From the NCBI GenBank assembly GCA_018897105.1, contig JAHILF010000130.1, forward strand, positions 1 to 37,548: 37,548 nucleotides of DNA. The letters run 5' to 3'. Positions 12,524 to 23,261 of the stretch are shown piece after piece. The position numbers and the translations under genes are program-made. The notes below the pieces were generated by a model. The model saw only the letters and a list, made by a program, of their open reading frames with translations, had not been told where the DNA came from and did not search any database. Position 1 is the stretch's first letter. Every line of letters starts with the position of its first letter. The stretch comes from Pseudomonadota bacterium. Lineage in GTDB: Bacteria > Desulfobacterota > Desulfobulbia > Desulfobulbales > SURF-16.

Positions 12524-14668
12524 TCAATAATTTTTGCGGGCCAGAACTTCCCTGGGTTTTGCCCCGTCCGCAGGGCCGATGATCCCTTCCTTTTCCATGG
12601 TTTCAATCATGCGGGCCGCCCGGTTGTAACCCACCCGCAGACGGCGTTGAACCATGGAGATGGAAGCCTGACCGGTGTCACAGACAATAGCCACCGCTTC
12701 ATCATATTTTTCGTCAAAATCTTCATCAGAATCCCCGTCCGGGGCGTCCTCCTCCTTTTCCACGCTCTGGATGACGGACTCATCATATCGGGCGCTGCCC
12801 TGCTGTTTAAGAAATTCAATCAGCCGTTCGGATTCCTGTTCCGAGATATAGGCGCCGTGAATGCGCTGGAGCCGTGCCGTTCCCGGCGGCAGAAAGAGCA
12901 TGTCGCCTGAGCCGAGCAGATGTTCCGCCCCGCTGGTATCAAGAATGGTGCGGGAATCGATCTTGGAAGAGACCTTGAAAGACATCCTGGTGGGGAAATT
13001 GGCCTTGATCAGTCCGGTCAGGACATCAACCGAGGGCCGCTGGGTGGCCAGGATAAGATGCATGCCGGCGGCTCTGGCCATCTGGGCCAGACGGGCCACG
13101 GAGGTTTCCACGTCGTTGGAGGAAACCATCATCAGATCGGCCAACTCATCAATGATGATGACGATATAGGGGAGTTTTTCCTCGGCAATCTCATTGTAGC
13201 TGACAAAGCCCTTGACCCGCATGGCCTCCATGAGGATGTAGCGGCGCTCCATCTCCCTGACGGCCCACTGCAGGGCGCGGCTTGCCATTTTCGGATCAAC
13301 CACGACCGGATGCAGCAGATGGGGTATGGCCTCATAGCTGGAGAGTTCGATACGCTTGGGATCAACCATGAGCAGGCGCACCTCATCCGGGGTGGCCTTG
13401 AAAAGAATACTGGCGATAATGGCGTTAATGGCCACACTTTTGCCCGCCCCGGTGGCCCCGGCAATGAGCAGATGCGGCATTCTCGTCAGATCGGCACAGA
13501 CCGGTCGACCGACCACATCCATGCCGAGCCCGATGGTAAGCTTGGATTCAGCTTTGATGAATTTTTCCGTAGCCAGAATTTCCCGGATGGTAACGGTTTT
13601 CCTGATAGGATTGGGAATCTCGATGCCCACTGCCGCCTTGCCGGGAATAGAGCCGATGATGCGCACACTTTCCGCCTGCAGGCCAAGGGCGAGATCATCC
13701 GCCAGTGAAACGATCCGGTTGATCTTGACACCCGGAGCAGGCGCAAATTCATAGGTGGTGATCACCGGACCGGGAGAGATGCCGGTGACATTGCCCTTGA
13801 CGCCAAAATCAGCGAGTTTGCTTTCCAGGGTGCGGCTGACGGCAAGATAATGCTCCCTTTCAATGACCACATCATTCTTGTCGGGCTCATTGAGCAGCGA
13901 AAGGCTCGGCAGCTGAAAATTGCCGGGTTGCACGGGCAGGGGCTGGAATTCCTCCTTGGTGGCGGCATTTTTCAGGGTAATCGGTTCATGCAGTTGCGGA
14001 ATGGCCAGCCGTGGTTCGGATAGTTCATCAGTCCGGCCACGGTCTGCACCGTTGGCGCCCGGTTTTTCTTCCATTGCCTTTAGCTGTTTGCGCTCTTTCA
14101 GTTTCTGGTTGATCGTGCCGCAGGTCTGCACCACACTTCTCCCCACAAAGAAGGGAGAAAAACGCACAGTGGCCATCAACGACAGCAGCATGATGGTGCA
14201 GTAAAAGAGAAAGGCGCCCGCCCAGCCGAAGTAGGTGCTGGTCACCCCGAAGAGAATATCGCCCAGCCGGCCGGCAATGGGGTAACTGTGCCCGAACAGG
14301 GTCATGGTATGCCAGCAAAAGGAGGCCAAAAGAGCGCTGCTGCCCATGAGCAGGCCGGTACATCCGCCGCAGATAATGGGTAAACGCTGGATGGCAAACC
14401 TGCCGAAAAAAATCGACACGCCGAAAAAAAGAAAGAGAACCGGCAGCCAGAAGGAACTGAGGCCTAGAAAACTCATGAACAGCGTGGCCAGGAAATTGCC
14501 CACACTGCCGCACCAGTTGGCTGATGCGCCCGGAGTGTACGGTTCAACCGGCGGGGTGAAACTGACAAAGGACAGGAGCAGAAAAAGACCCGCTACTATG
14601 GCAAGAACAGCTGCTACCTCTTGCACAAGAGTAGGCTGATACGTGTGATTTGTGGTGGCTTTTACCAT
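12524..14668 (-). CDS. ftsK: DNA translocase FtsK/SpoIIIE
   Basis: The 714-aa protein pumps double-stranded DNA at the division septum and coordinates chromosome dimer resolution. Four hydrophobic segments lie in residues ~20-175 (for example VLAIVAGLFLLLSF), anchoring it in the inner membrane. A short linker follows, then the alpha/beta motor: Walker A GATGAGKS near residue 405 and Walker B IIIIDELADLMM near 510, with the LATQRPSVDVLTG motif. The C-terminal gamma winged helix (AVAIVCDTGQASISMVQRRLRVGYNRAARMIETM in overlapping pieces, residues ~645-680) would read the orienting KOPS-type sites. Length is normal for short-linker FtsK. It is 48 bp downstream of nusB and probably the last gene of the long operon. 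Confidence 0.95.
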   Translation of the reverse strand: MVKATTNHTYQPTLVQEVAAVLAIVAGLFLLLSFVSFTPPVEPYTPGASANWCGSVGNFLATLFMSFLGLSSFWLPVLFLFFGVSIFFGRFAIQRLPIICGGCTGLLMGSSALLASFCWHTMTLFGHSYPIAGRLGDILFGVTSTYFGWAGAFLFYCTIMLLSLMATVRFSPFFVGRSVVQTCGTINQKLKERKQLKAMEEKPGANGADRGRTDELSEPRLAIPQLHEPITLKNAATKEEFQPLPVQPGNFQLPSLSLLNEPDKNDVVIEREHYLAVSRTLESKLADFGVKGNVTGISPGPVITTYEFAPAPGVKINRIVSLADDLALGLQAESVRIIGSIPGKAAVGIEIPNPIRKTVTIREILATEKFIKAESKLTIGLGMDVVGRPVCADLTRMPHLLIAGATGAGKSVAINAIIASILFKATPDEVRLLMVDPKRIELSSYEAIPHLLHPVVVDPKMASRALQWAVREMERRYILMEAMRVKGFVSYNEIAEEKLPYIVIIIDELADLMMVSSNDVETSVARLAQMARAAGMHLILATQRPSVDVLTGLIKANFPTRMSFKVSSKIDSRTILDTSGAEHLLGSGDMLFLPPGTARLQRIHGAYISEQESERLIEFLKQQGSARYDESVIQSVEKEEDAPDGDSDEDFDEKYDEAVAIVCDTGQASISMVQRRLRVGYNRAARMIETMEKEGIIGPADGAKPREVLARKNY

Positions 14669-14716
14669 GGCATAGCCAAAAGACTGTTCACCGATCCCGA
14701 TTGAATGATAACTGAC

Positions 14717-15124
14717 TTATTCCTTCCTTACGTTGCGGCAGATGGAGTCGAGAATACCGTTGATAAAGGGTGCGGCATCATCGGTGCTGAAACGTTTGGC
14801 AATCTCAATGGCCTCATTGAGGATCACGGATGCAGGAACATCAGGCATATGAGCCAGCTCAAAGCTGGCAATGCGGAGGATATTGCGGTCAATGACCGCC
14901 ATGCGGCTCAAACGCCAGTTTTTGGCGTGCAGCTCGATCATGCTGTTTATAGCATCCCATTGCAGCTGGATGCCGCTGAGCAGTTCCTGGGCATAGGGAA
15001 CCGCCTTTTTGTTCACATCAAAATGATCGCTCATGAGGGCAATATCAACCTGCGGATTGCCGCTCTGATCAATCTGATAGAGACATTGCAGGGCGAGTTC
15101 CCTTGATTTACGGCGAATACTCAT
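14717..15124 (-). CDS. nusB: Transcription antitermination factor NusB
   Basis: The 135-aa all-helical RNA-binding protein works with NusE (S10) at boxA sites to prevent early termination in rRNA operons. [18 protein letters not shown] at the N-terminus, [37 protein letters not shown] and the FINGILDSI tail are diagnostic. I chose the start MSIRRKS at 15124. It overlaps the ribH stop codon as ATGA, whereas the longer upstream reading adds 16 unconserved residues inside ribH. The ribH-nusB order is a common bacterial arrangement. Confidence 0.95.
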   Translation of the reverse strand: MSIRRKSRELALQCLYQIDQSGNPQVDIALMSDHFDVNKKAVPYAQELLSGIQLQWDAINSMIELHAKNWRLSRMAVIDRNILRIASFELAHMPDVPASVILNEAIEIAKRFSTDDAAPFINGILDSICRNVRKE

Positions 15125-15588
15125 ATCAGGCTTTTTAACAGATTCACCATCTCGATGGCGGCAGCCGCGCATTCAGAACCTTTGTTGCCGGCCTTTGATC
15201 CGGCCCTCTCAATGGCCTGTTCGATTGTATCGGTGGTAAGCACGCCGAAGATGATGGGCACTCCGCTCTCCATGCTGGCCTGAGCGATGCCCTTGGCCGC
15301 TTCGTTGGCCACGAAATCAAAATGAGGTGTGGCCCCGCGAATAACGGCGCCGAGGCAGATTACCGCGTCATAACGTCCGGATTTCGCCATTTTCTGGGCA
15401 ACCAGTGGAATTTCAAATGCCCCCGGCACCCGGGCGACCTCAATGTCGTCATCTGCCGCACCAAAACGGAGCAAGGTGTCGAGTGCTCCTTCAAGCAGGC
15501 GTTCTGCGATAAATGAATTAAAACGGGCCAGCACTATGCCGATTTTTTTACCTTCAGCCTGGAAATTTCCTTCAAAACATTTTGCCAT
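15121..15588 (-). CDS. ribH: 6,7-dimethyl-8-ribityllumazine synthase
   Basis: The 155-aa enzyme condenses 5-amino-6-ribitylaminouracil with 3,4-dihydroxybutanone 4-phosphate to give lumazine, the riboflavin precursor. [54 protein letters not shown] (with the catalytic His) and [21 protein letters not shown] are characteristic. It probably forms pentamers or 60-mer shells. It sits 21 bp after ribBA and overlaps nusB by 4 bp. Confidence 0.97.
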   Translation of the reverse strand: MAKCFEGNFQAEGKKIGIVLARFNSFIAERLLEGALDTLLRFGAADDDIEVARVPGAFEIPLVAQKMAKSGRYDAVICLGAVIRGATPHFDFVANEAAKGIAQASMESGVPIIFGVLTTDTIEQAIERAGSKAGNKGSECAAAAIEMVNLLKSLI

Positions 15589-15609
15589 TGAAACACTCCA
15601 AATTTCTTT

Positions 15610-16833
15610 TCAGTCTTCGTTTTCAGAACCATTCAGTTCCAGAAGATGGCCCATTTTATCTTTTTTACAACGCAGATAACCCAGATTCTCGGGAACAGGA
15701 TCGGTCTCGATTTTTACCCGGTCCACCACCTTCAGTCCGTATCCCTCAAGCCCGACAATCTTTTTGGGATTGTTGGTCATCAGTTTCATCTTGCGAACGC
15801 CGATATCACGCAGAATCTGGGCGCCGATGCCGTAATCACGCAGATCGGCCTTAAAACCAAGCTTCAGATTGGCCTCAACCGTGTCAAGGCCCTTGTCCTG
15901 CAGGGCGTAAGCCTTGATCTTATTGGCCAGGCCGATGCCCCTGCCCTCCTGATGCATATAGAGGATGACACCGCAACCCTCCTTGTTCACCATGCGCATG
16001 GCCGCCTGCAACTGGCCGCCGCAGTCGCAGCGCATGGAGCCGAAAACATCACCGGTCAGGCATTCGGAATGCACCCGCACCAGCACATCTTTGTTTCCGT
16101 CGATCTCACCCTTGATCAGGGCCAGATGTTCATAGTCATCAACATCATTGGTGTATACCACGGCCCTGAATTCACCGCCATAACGGGTGGGTATCTTGGT
16201 TTCCGCCGCCCGATGGACAAGTTTATCCATCTTCATTCTGTAGGCGACCAGATCGGCTATGGTTGCTATTTTGAGACCATGTTCCCTGGCAAAAATTTCA
16301 AGATCAGGCATCCTGGCCATGGTACCGTCGGTTTTCATGATCTCGCAAATGACACCGGCCGGTGCAAGCCCGGCAAGCCTGGAAATATCGACTGACCCTT
16401 CGGTCTGACCGGTGCGCACCAGCACGCCTCCCCTTCTCGCCCGCAAGGGAAAAACATGACCCGGGCTGACCAGATCTTCAGGTTTCACATCAGGAGCGAC
16501 TGCCGCCTGCACCGTCCTTGCCCTGTCAGCCGCGGAGATGCCGGTCGTCACTCCTTGACGCGCCTCAATGCTTACGGTAAAGGCGGTTTGATAAGGGGAC
16601 TGATTATTCTGCACCATCATGGGCAATTTCAGTTTATCAAGATGCTCCGGGGTCAGGGTCAGGCAAATCAAACCCCGGCCATGGGTCGCCATGAAGTTGA
16701 TGGCCTCCGGGGTAGCCATCTGGGCGGCCATATACAGATCACCTTCATTTTCTCTGTCCTCATCATCAACCAGGATGATCATCTTACCATCCCTGATGTC
16801 TTCTATTACCTCTTCTATACTGCTTACCGGCAT
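15610..16833 (-). CDS. ribBA: Bifunctional 3,4-DHBP synthase / GTP cyclohydrolase II
   Basis: The 407-aa fusion makes both starting compounds of riboflavin synthesis. The N-terminal RibB domain (about 1-200) contains the metal-binding [11 protein letters not shown] motif and HGRGLICL. It converts ribulose 5-phosphate to 3,4-dihydroxybutanone 4-phosphate. The C-terminal RibA domain (about 205-400) has the zinc cysteines in [20 protein letters not shown] and the arginine in [13 protein letters not shown]. It opens GTP to 2,5-diamino-6-ribosylaminopyrimidinone phosphate. Both active sites look complete. No FMN riboswitch is visible upstream. A small ATCCGG/CCGGAT hairpin (16845-16861) precedes the ribosome site. 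Confidence 0.97.
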   Translation of the reverse strand: MPVSSIEEVIEDIRDGKMIILVDDEDRENEGDLYMAAQMATPEAINFMATHGRGLICLTLTPEHLDKLKLPMMVQNNQSPYQTAFTVSIEARQGVTTGISAADRARTVQAAVAPDVKPEDLVSPGHVFPLRARRGGVLVRTGQTEGSVDISRLAGLAPAGVICEIMKTDGTMARMPDLEIFAREHGLKIATIADLVAYRMKMDKLVHRAAETKIPTRYGGEFRAVVYTNDVDDYEHLALIKGEIDGNKDVLVRVHSECLTGDVFGSMRCDCGGQLQAAMRMVNKEGCGVILYMHQEGRGIGLANKIKAYALQDKGLDTVEANLKLGFKADLRDYGIGAQILRDIGVRKMKLMTNNPKKIVGLEGYGLKVVDRVKIETDPVPENLGYLRCKKDKMGHLLELNGSENED

Positions 16834-16950
16834 ATTTTCACCTGATCCGGTCCGTCCGGATATGAAAGATTAATATAATAAAAGTGTAAATTAAGGGCTA
16901 CTGTAAGTATCTTTGCAATTTAATCCAGCTCTGTTTCCAAGAAAATAAGA

Positions 16951-17610
16951 TTATTTTAAAAAACCATGCTCTGCCAGAAAAGCGGGATTGATGCGTGATG
17001 TTTGCGGCCTTTCGCCGTTTTCTTTGACCTGCAGCAGCTTTTCCACATATTTACCGATCAGATCAACCTCAATATTCACCAGGTCCCCCTGTTTCAGCAA
17101 ACCCAGGGTTGTGACCTGCAGGGTGTGGGGGATGATGGAAACGGAAAAGATGCGATCATCGCAGCTATTTACCGTAAGACTGATGCCATTGATGGTGATG
17201 GAACCTTTTTCAATAATATAGCGGCCTAATCCTTGCGGCACCGCAAATTGAAAACGAACGAAATCACCTTCAGGCTTTATTTCCAAAACCTTCGTGGTAG
17301 CATCCACGTGGCCGCTGACCAGATGGCCGCCAAGGCGATCACTTAAACGCAGTGCCCGTTCCAGATTCAGCTTCATGCCGACGGCAATACCGCCCAAATT
17401 GGTGCAGGACAGGCTTTCCGGAGAAACATCAACCTCAAAACGTCTGCCGGTAATCTTCTTGGCGGTCAGACAGACGCCGTTACAGGCGATGGATTCGCCT
17501 TCCGCCGGCTCAGTGAGATCAAAATCCGCCTCCACCCCGAAAACCATGCCGCCGCCTGACGGCCGTTTCCCGATGAGTTTGCCTTTTCCCTGGATAATTC
17601 CTGTAAACAT
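16951..17610 (-). CDS. ribE: Riboflavin synthase, alpha chain
   Basis: The 219-aa trimeric enzyme dismutates two lumazines into riboflavin plus a pyrimidine. The start MFTGIIQGKGKL at 17610 is the near-invariant N-terminus of the family, so the longer reading from 17676 (22 extra residues) is rejected. Two similar beta-barrel halves are seen. The first has VNLERAL-type LNLERALRLSDRLGGHLVSGHVD; the second has KGSITINGISLTV and FSVSIIPHTLQVTTLG. The gene lies 62 bp after ribD. Its C-terminus (HGFLK) is slightly longer than average. The symbol ribC is also used for this enzyme. Confidence 0.96.
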   Translation of the reverse strand: MFTGIIQGKGKLIGKRPSGGGMVFGVEADFDLTEPAEGESIACNGVCLTAKKITGRRFEVDVSPESLSCTNLGGIAVGMKLNLERALRLSDRLGGHLVSGHVDATTKVLEIKPEGDFVRFQFAVPQGLGRYIIEKGSITINGISLTVNSCDDRIFSVSIIPHTLQVTTLGLLKQGDLVNIEVDLIGKYVEKLLQVKENGERPQTSRINPAFLAEHGFLK

Positions 17611-17672
17611 TTTATTGAGTAACATCTTTTTCGTTAAATGATCAACTGAGTGCCTGACTGGAGAAATTTCCC

Positions 17673-18788
17673 TCACGCACTGGTAAACAAGCCGTCGATC
17701 AGCACATCGTCATCAAAACGTCTGATGCGGCGGGTAACAAATCTTTTGGCTTCCTGTACTCCGGCCAGCCTGAGACTGTCGATAACCGGCACGGCATCGC
17801 CTCCTAAAAAAAGAGGCGCCAGGAAAATACAGACCTGATCCACCAAGCTTGCCCGCAGAAACGAGCCATGCACCTGACTGCCGCCTTCCACCAACAGGCT
17901 GTTAATCTGAGAGGCACCTAAAAACTGCAGCACCTGCAGCAGGTCAAGGCAGCCGTCCTGATCTTTGTCAATGCGGATGATTTTTGCTCCCGCCTTTTCC
18001 AGGGCAGCCGCTTTGGCCGGATCAGCTTGCTGAGAACAGAAAATCCAGGTCGGCGCTGTGGACTGCTGCCTGAGCATCCTGGCACCTGGGGTCAGACGGA
18101 GCTTACCGTCCAACACAACCCGCAAAGGATCTTTTCCCTTTTTCCCCTTTAATCTGGTGGTAAGTGACGGATCATCGACCAGGGCCGTACCCGCCCCGAT
18201 CAGTATCGCGTCAACCCGGTTGCGGATGCGATGCACCTCCGCCCTTGATTTTGCGCAGGTAATCCAGCTGCTCTGGCCGTTTGCCGCGGCTATACGTCCA
18301 TCAAGACTGCAACCTGCCTTCATGATAACCCACGGTAACCCGGTGGTTATATGCTTGATAAAAGGGTAATTCAACTCCCGGCATTCATCGGCCAGCACCT
18401 CGACTCTGACCTCGATACCGTTGCTTTGCAGAAAGGCACAACCGGAACCGGCAACCAGCGGATTCGGGTCAATCATGCCGACCACAACTCTCTTGATGCC
18501 GGAGGCAAGTATGGCGCGGGTACAGGGCGGGGTGCGTCCGGTATGGTTACAGGGCTCAAGAGTAACGTAAATAGTCGCCCCCATGGCATTCTCCCCTGCG
18601 TCTCGCAGGGCGTGAATTTCAGCATGGGGCGTGCCCGCCTTTTTATGATAGCCTCTGCCAATCACCCTGCCGTCCTGCACCACCACAGAGCCGACAGCAG
18701 GATTAGGGGAGGTTCTGCCCAGACCCTTGCGGGCCTCCCGCAGGGCCATTCTCATAAAGACAAGGTCAGGATCCTTCACTCTTTTCAT
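17673..18788 (-). CDS. ribD: Bifunctional riboflavin biosynthesis deaminase/reductase
   Basis: The 371-aa protein carries out two consecutive steps: pyrimidine ring deamination, then reduction of the ribosyl side chain with NADPH. The N-terminal deaminase has the zinc ligands in HAEIHAL (residues ~50-56) and [13 protein letters not shown]. The C-terminal reductase begins near [20 protein letters not shown] and ends with [17 protein letters not shown] and FLAPLFLGG. Length is normal (about 360-380). Its start overlaps the end of nrdR by 23 bp, a sign of translational coupling. Confidence 0.96.
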   Translation of the reverse strand: MKRVKDPDLVFMRMALREARKGLGRTSPNPAVGSVVVQDGRVIGRGYHKKAGTPHAEIHALRDAGENAMGATIYVTLEPCNHTGRTPPCTRAILASGIKRVVVGMIDPNPLVAGSGCAFLQSNGIEVRVEVLADECRELNYPFIKHITTGLPWVIMKAGCSLDGRIAAANGQSSWITCAKSRAEVHRIRNRVDAILIGAGTALVDDPSLTTRLKGKKGKDPLRVVLDGKLRLTPGARMLRQQSTAPTWIFCSQQADPAKAAALEKAGAKIIRIDKDQDGCLDLLQVLQFLGASQINSLLVEGGSQVHGSFLRASLVDQVCIFLAPLFLGGDAVPVIDSLRLAGVQEAKRFVTRRIRRFDDDVLIDGLFTSA

Positions 18789-19245
18789 CTTCCCGGCCGC
18801 CGAGCAAACCCTTCAGTTCTTCCATGAATTCATTTAAATCCTTGAATTGCCGGTAAACCGAGGCAAAACGGACATAGGCTACCTCGTCGATATTGCGCAG
18901 GGCGTCCATCACCCGGGCGCCTACTATACGGACGGGTATCTCCCTCTCCCCCATATCCTGCAGTTCTCTTTCAAGATTATCCACGAATTCTTCGATCTGG
19001 GTCATGCTCACCGGCCTCTTTTCACATGCCTTTTTCAGGCCGGCAACAACCTTTGAACGGTCCCATGCTTCACGGCGATCATCTTTTTTGATGAGCATGG
19101 GCATTGTCACCTCCAACCGTTCATAGGTGGTGAAACGCCGACCGCAGGAATCGCACAGACGCCGGCGACGAGTTATTGTGTAGTCTTTATTGAGGCGGGA
19201 ATCAACCACCTTGTTTTCAAGCTGGCCACAGTAGGGGCATTTCAT
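18766..19245 (-). CDS. nrdR: Transcriptional repressor NrdR
   Basis: The 159-aa ATP/dATP-sensing repressor controls ribonucleotide reductase genes. A zinc ribbon (MKCPYCG ... [16 protein letters not shown], residues 1-46) precedes an ATP-cone domain ([29 protein letters not shown]). Length matches the family (150-160 aa). A charged tail ([11 protein letters not shown]) is extra. It lies between a dCMP deaminase gene and ribD, a common arrangement, and all three neighbours concern nucleotides or purine-derived cofactors. Confidence 0.97.
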   Translation of the reverse strand: MKCPYCGQLENKVVDSRLNKDYTITRRRRLCDSCGRRFTTYERLEVTMPMLIKKDDRREAWDRSKVVAGLKKACEKRPVSMTQIEEFVDNLERELQDMGEREIPVRIVGARVMDALRNIDEVAYVRFASVYRQFKDLNEFMEELKGLLGGREDEKSEGS

Positions 19246-19341
19246 TTTTCAGCCTGCAATAATTCTTAAATGAAACAAAGGCCACTAAGAGATCGGCGCC
19301 TCTCTGTGGCCAATGCAAGGGGAATTTATACTCCGTCTTTT

Positions 19342-19821
19342 TCAGCCGTTCTCTGCCTGGTTTCCCATCTGGATAAGGGGAATGCCTGCTTCGGCCAGCA
19401 TCGAGGCGGCCAGGGTGTCAGCATAGCCGTCCTTGTAGTATATGGCCTTGACCCGGGCATTGATCAGCATCTTGCTGCAGATTGAACAGGGCATATTGGT
19501 ACAGTAAACCGTTGAATTTTCCACACTGACACCGTGCAGGGCCGCCTGAATAATGGCATTCTGCTCGGCATGCAGCCCCCTGCACAATTCATGTCGTTCC
19601 CCGGAAGGAATATTCTGCTGTGTACGCAGACACCCGACTTCAAGGCAATGGCGAACCTTGGTCGGAGCGCCATTATAACCGGTGGCAATGATTCGTTTGT
19701 CCCGCACCAGGATTGCGCCAACCTTGCGCCGGGTGCAGGTTGAACGCTGGGCAACAAGTTCCGTAATGGAAAGAAAATATTCAGACCATGACGGGCGTAG
19801 ATCGGTATTAATCATCATCAC
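19342..19821 (-). CDS. dCMP deaminase (ComEB-type cytidine/deoxycytidylate deaminase)
   Basis: The 159-aa zinc enzyme is predicted to convert dCMP to dUMP, feeding thymidylate synthesis. The catalytic motif HAEQNAII (residues ~80-87) and [12 protein letters not shown] (zinc cysteines) are both intact. An additional [24 protein letters not shown] region (in two halves) matches the deoxycytidylate deaminase insert with its structural zinc. It begins inside the last 14 bp of glyA, so glyA and this gene are coupled. The serine hydroxymethyltransferase partner supplies the one-carbon unit for dTMP synthesis. Confidence 0.92.
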   Translation of the reverse strand: MMMINTDLRPSWSEYFLSITELVAQRSTCTRRKVGAILVRDKRIIATGYNGAPTKVRHCLEVGCLRTQQNIPSGERHELCRGLHAEQNAIIQAALHGVSVENSTVYCTNMPCSICSKMLINARVKAIYYKDGYADTLAASMLAEAGIPLIQMGNQAENG

Positions 19822-21064
19822 GCACTAAATCAGGATACAAGGGGAATTCATCACATAACATCCGTACTTCCAGCCGGATGGCAGCCAGTTCCTCCTTGCG
19901 GTCGCGGTTGACAATAGCCCTGTTGATCCAGGCGGCAATTTTTGCCATTTCAGGCTCTTTAAAACCTCTTGTCGTCACCGAGGGAGTGCCGATGCGGATG
20001 CCGCCCGTGACGAAGCGGCTCTGGGTATCAAAAGGTATGGCATTCTTATTAACCGTAAGGCCTGAGCCCTCCAGGACCTCCTCGGCAAGTTTGCCGGTGA
20101 TATTCTTGTTATTTAAATCGACCAGCAGCAGATGATTGTCCGTGCCGCCGGAGAAGAGCTGGAAGCCGTACTTCTGCAGGTTTTCCGCCAGCGCTCTGGC
20201 ATTTTTCACCACCTGGGCCTGATAGATTTTAAACTCTTCAGTCATGGCCTCCTTGAAGCTCACCGCTTTGGCCGCAATAACATGGACCAGCGGTCCACCC
20301 TGAATGCCAGGAAATATTTTACTGTTCAGTCTCTTATCAAACTCCCCCTTGGCCAGGATCAATCCCCCCCGGGGACCACGCATGGTCTTATGGGTGGTGG
20401 TGGTGACAAAATGGGCATGGGGCACAGGTGAAGGGTGAACGCCGGCTGCAACCAAACCGGCAATATGGGCCATATCCACCATGAAAAGGGCATCAATCTT
20501 ATCAGCAATTTTGCGAAATGCCTCAAAGTCAATCAGCCGGGGATAGGCGCTTGCCCCGGCGACAATCATCTTCGGTTTTTCAGTAAGGGCGATGCGTTCC
20601 ACCTCTTCCATGTCAATCTGGCCGGTTTCCTTTTTTACCCCATAGGAGACGAAATCATAGAGCTGTCCGGAGAAATTGACACTGCTGCCGTGGGTAAGAT
20701 GTCCGCCGTGGGCCAGATCCATACCAAGCACCTTGTCGCCGGGCTTGAGAGTGGCAAAGTAGACAGCCATATTGGCCTGGCTGCCGGAATGGGGCTGCAC
20801 ATTGGCATATTCGGCCCCGAAGATTTCCTTTGCCCGGTTAATAGCCAGAGACTCGATCTCGTCGGCATACTCACACCCGCCATAATATCTCTTGCTCGGA
20901 TAGCCTTCAGCGTATTTGTTGGTGAAAATGGATCCCTGGGCCTCAAGAACTGCCATGCTGACGATATTTTCGGAAGCGATCAGCTCAAGTTGGTTGGTCT
21001 GGCGCTCAAGTTCATATCTGATGGCTCGATAAACAGCCGGGTCTGTTTGTTTTAATGATGACAT
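19808..21064 (-). CDS. glyA: Serine hydroxymethyltransferase
   Basis: The 418-aa PLP enzyme interconverts serine and glycine, loading one-carbon units onto tetrahydrofolate. [40 protein letters not shown], and the PLP lysine in [15 protein letters not shown] are all visible. I place the start at [14 protein letters not shown] (21064), which gives the family length and has an AAAGAG ribosome-like site. The longer reading from 21103 adds 13 residues without a ribosome site. It is followed directly by the dCMP deaminase gene and lies 132 bp after rpiB. Confidence 0.96.
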   Translation of the reverse strand: MSSLKQTDPAVYRAIRYELERQTNQLELIASENIVSMAVLEAQGSIFTNKYAEGYPSKRYYGGCEYADEIESLAINRAKEIFGAEYANVQPHSGSQANMAVYFATLKPGDKVLGMDLAHGGHLTHGSSVNFSGQLYDFVSYGVKKETGQIDMEEVERIALTEKPKMIVAGASAYPRLIDFEAFRKIADKIDALFMVDMAHIAGLVAAGVHPSPVPHAHFVTTTTHKTMRGPRGGLILAKGEFDKRLNSKIFPGIQGGPLVHVIAAKAVSFKEAMTEEFKIYQAQVVKNARALAENLQKYGFQLFSGGTDNHLLLVDLNNKNITGKLAEEVLEGSGLTVNKNAIPFDTQSRFVTGGIRIGTPSVTTRGFKEPEMAKIAAWINRAIVNRDRKEELAAIRLEVRMLCDEFPLYPDLVRDDD

Positions 21065-21196
21065 ACTATACTCTTTGATTTGGTAGGGGTGCAAAAAACT
21101 CATGAGAGGTACATGCTAAACCGCATAGCCTTTCGGACAATTTCGCTGTCGCACATCGTCAGCATACTGGAGTTTACGACGGCTGTTTCATTACAA

Positions 21197-21619
21197 TTAA
21201 AACATTTCAATACGGCGCAGATGTCGATCCCCGGCAAAGTCAGTGGTAAGCCAGGTGCGGACGATTTCCTCGGCAAGGCCCGGTCCCGTTACCCTGGCCC
21301 CGAGACATAATACATTGGCGTTATTGTGTTCCCGGCTCATTCGGGCCGAAAACATCTCGGTGCATAAGGCAGCCCTGATCTTTTTATTGCGGTTGGCAGC
21401 CATGGACATGCCGAGTCCGGTGCCGCAGATCAAAATGCCGCAGTCACAGGTATTGTCAGCCACCAGATCACACACGGCTTTGGCATAGTGGGGATAATCG
21501 ACCGAGAGAGTCGAGTTGGTTCCCTGATCATTTACCTCATGTCCGAGTTCCGAAAGCAGAGGCAGAATGACTTCTTTTAAGGCAATACCGCCGTGATCAC
21601 AGCCGATGGCAATCTTCAC
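21197..21619 (-). CDS. rpiB: Ribose-5-phosphate isomerase B
   Basis: The 140-aa enzyme interconverts ribose 5-phosphate and ribulose 5-phosphate. The N-terminus IAIGCDHGGIALKE, the catalytic Cys in ILICGTGLGMSMAANR, and EHNNANVLCLGARV identify the RpiB/LacAB fold. It starts 2 bp after fabF, so they are translationally close. Its substrate pool feeds both nucleotide and riboflavin synthesis, genes for which follow downstream. RpiB and glyA are often paired in bacteria. Confidence 0.95.
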   Translation of the reverse strand: MKIAIGCDHGGIALKEVILPLLSELGHEVNDQGTNSTLSVDYPHYAKAVCDLVADNTCDCGILICGTGLGMSMAANRNKKIRAALCTEMFSARMSREHNNANVLCLGARVTGPGLAEEIVRTWLTTDFAGDRHLRRIEMF

Positions 21620-21621
21620 AT

Positions 21622-22863
21622 CTATCCCTCAAAGCGTTTCATGATGATGACGGCGTTTGTCCCGCCGAATCCGAACGAATTGGACATTGCCGCCCGGATT
21701 TTCATGTTTCTGCAGCTCCCCGGCACATAATCAAGATCGCATTCATCACCAGGATTTTCAAGGTTTGCCGTGGGAGGAACGATCTGATTATGAATGGACA
21801 GTGCGGTAAAAATGGCTTCAATACCCCCTGCCCCTCCCAGCATATGACCGGTCATGGATTTAGTCGAACTGATGGCAAGCTTTCTGGCATGATCACCATA
21901 AACACTCTTTATTGCCCGTGTCTCGACAACGTCATTTAATGGCGTTGAGGTGCCATGGGCATTAATATAGTCGATTTGGTCCACATTCATTTGCGCATCG
22001 GCAAGGGCCATTTTCATACAGCGGGCTGCGCCATCTCCATCTTCAGGAGGGGCCGCCATGTGGAATCCGTCGCCGGACAGACCATAACCAGCCATTTCTG
22101 CATAAATGCGAGCGCCCCTTGCCTTGGCATGCTCCAGTTCCTCTAAAATGAGAATTCCTGCACCCTCGGCAATGATGAAACCGTCACGATCCCGGTCAAA
22201 GGGCCGTGAGGCTTGCTCCGGGAAGTCATTATTTTTGGAAAGGGCCTTCATTGCGTTAAATCCGCCAACTGCGAGAGGGCAGATAACGGATTCGCTGCCC
22301 CCGGTGACGGCCACGTCGCAGACGCCGGCGCTCACCAGGCGGAAGGCTTCGCCAACGGCATGGGTTCCGGCCGCACAGGCGGTGGTCACTGACAAATTGG
22401 GTCCCTTGAGCTTTTTAACGATGGAGATCTGCCCGGCGCCCATGTTGGGTATCACCATGGGAATGAAAAATGGGGTGATACGTTTCGGCCCCCGCTCAAC
22501 ACAGATCTGGTGGTACTTCTCAATGGTGGACAGTCCGCCGAGACCGCAACCGGTAATGACGCCAATACGGGCGGCATTTTCCTCAGTCACGGCAACGCCC
22601 GAATCGGTGAAAGCCATCTCCGCCGCAGCAACAGCATACTGCACAAAGGGATCCAAGTGCTTAGCCGTTTTAGGGTCAATGAAATCTTCGGCAATAAAAT
22701 CCTTGACCTCAGCAGCAATCTTGACTGCATGGTCTGTGGTATCAAAGCGGGTTATCAGACCGACTCCGCTCTTGCCGGCACAGATTCCATTCCATGTTTT
22801 TTCATTTCCTGTACCAAGCGGAGTAACGAGACCAACACCTGTGACTACTACTCTTCTAGCCAT
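21622..22863 (-). CDS. fabF: 3-oxoacyl-ACP synthase II
   Basis: The 413-aa condensing enzyme elongates acyl chains with malonyl-ACP. The catalytic triad is visible: Cys in VTTACAAGTHAVGEA, His in YINAHGTSTPLND, and His in SSTKSMTGHMLGGAGG. The tail SNSFGFGGTNAV is typical. The ATG at 22863 (MARRVVVTG) has a GAGG ribosome site six bases upstream; the TTG two codons earlier is less likely. It follows acpP after about 90 bp in the standard fabG-acpP-fabF order. Confidence 0.97.
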   Translation of the reverse strand: MARRVVVTGVGLVTPLGTGNEKTWNGICAGKSGVGLITRFDTTDHAVKIAAEVKDFIAEDFIDPKTAKHLDPFVQYAVAAAEMAFTDSGVAVTEENAARIGVITGCGLGGLSTIEKYHQICVERGPKRITPFFIPMVIPNMGAGQISIVKKLKGPNLSVTTACAAGTHAVGEAFRLVSAGVCDVAVTGGSESVICPLAVGGFNAMKALSKNNDFPEQASRPFDRDRDGFIIAEGAGILILEELEHAKARGARIYAEMAGYGLSGDGFHMAAPPEDGDGAARCMKMALADAQMNVDQIDYINAHGTSTPLNDVVETRAIKSVYGDHARKLAISSTKSMTGHMLGGAGGIEAIFTALSIHNQIVPPTANLENPGDECDLDYVPGSCRNMKIRAAMSNSFGFGGTNAVIIMKRFEG

Positions 22864-22954
22864 TCGCAACCTCGAAAGCTTGAGATATTACAAAACCCTG
22901 AATCATCGGCGCATATCACCCGATCATGGAGGATGTCAAGCGCGATAAGGCAGA

Positions 22955-23185
22955 TTATTTCAAGGAGTTAATGTGATCGATCGCATGCTGAACAGTCGTA
23001 ATCTTCTCAGCTACGTCGTCCGGGATCTCGGTATCAAAGGCCTCTTCCATTGCCATAATGAGCTCGACAAGATCCAGAGAATCTGCGCCAAGATCATCAA
23101 CGAAAGAGGCTGCGGAAACTACTTTTGTTTTATCAACACTGAGCTGTTCAACAATAATATCAATAAGTTTTTCTTCTTTAGACAT
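22955..23185 (-). CDS. acpP: Acyl carrier protein
   Basis: The 76-aa acidic helical protein carries growing acyl chains on a 4'-phosphopantetheine attached to the serine of the [12 protein letters not shown] motif (about residue 36). Length and charge are normal. An excellent AAGGAG ribosome site lies seven bases before the ATG, in keeping with the high expression usual for this protein. Confidence 0.98.
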   Translation of the reverse strand: MSKEEKLIDIIVEQLSVDKTKVVSAASFVDDLGADSLDLVELIMAMEEAFDTEIPDDVAEKITTVQHAIDHINSLK

Positions 23186-23261
23186 GATTTTCTCCTTCTT
23201 TTTCCTTATAACCCATCATGTTGCCCGTTAAGGGCACCAGAGGTCTGCATACGTTTTTTCC

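Noticed and set aside
12920-13708. Plus-strand open frame of 262 aa
   Set aside because: It lies wholly opposite the ftsK motor domain and reflects third-position bias on the other strand.
16834-16950. Possible FMN riboswitch upstream of ribBA
   Set aside because: The conserved RFN blocks are not present here or before ribD and ribE. Only a small hairpin near the ribosome site is seen.
22106-22948. Plus-strand open frame of 280 aa
   Set aside because: It is the complement of fabF, whose catalytic residues are all present on the minus strand.
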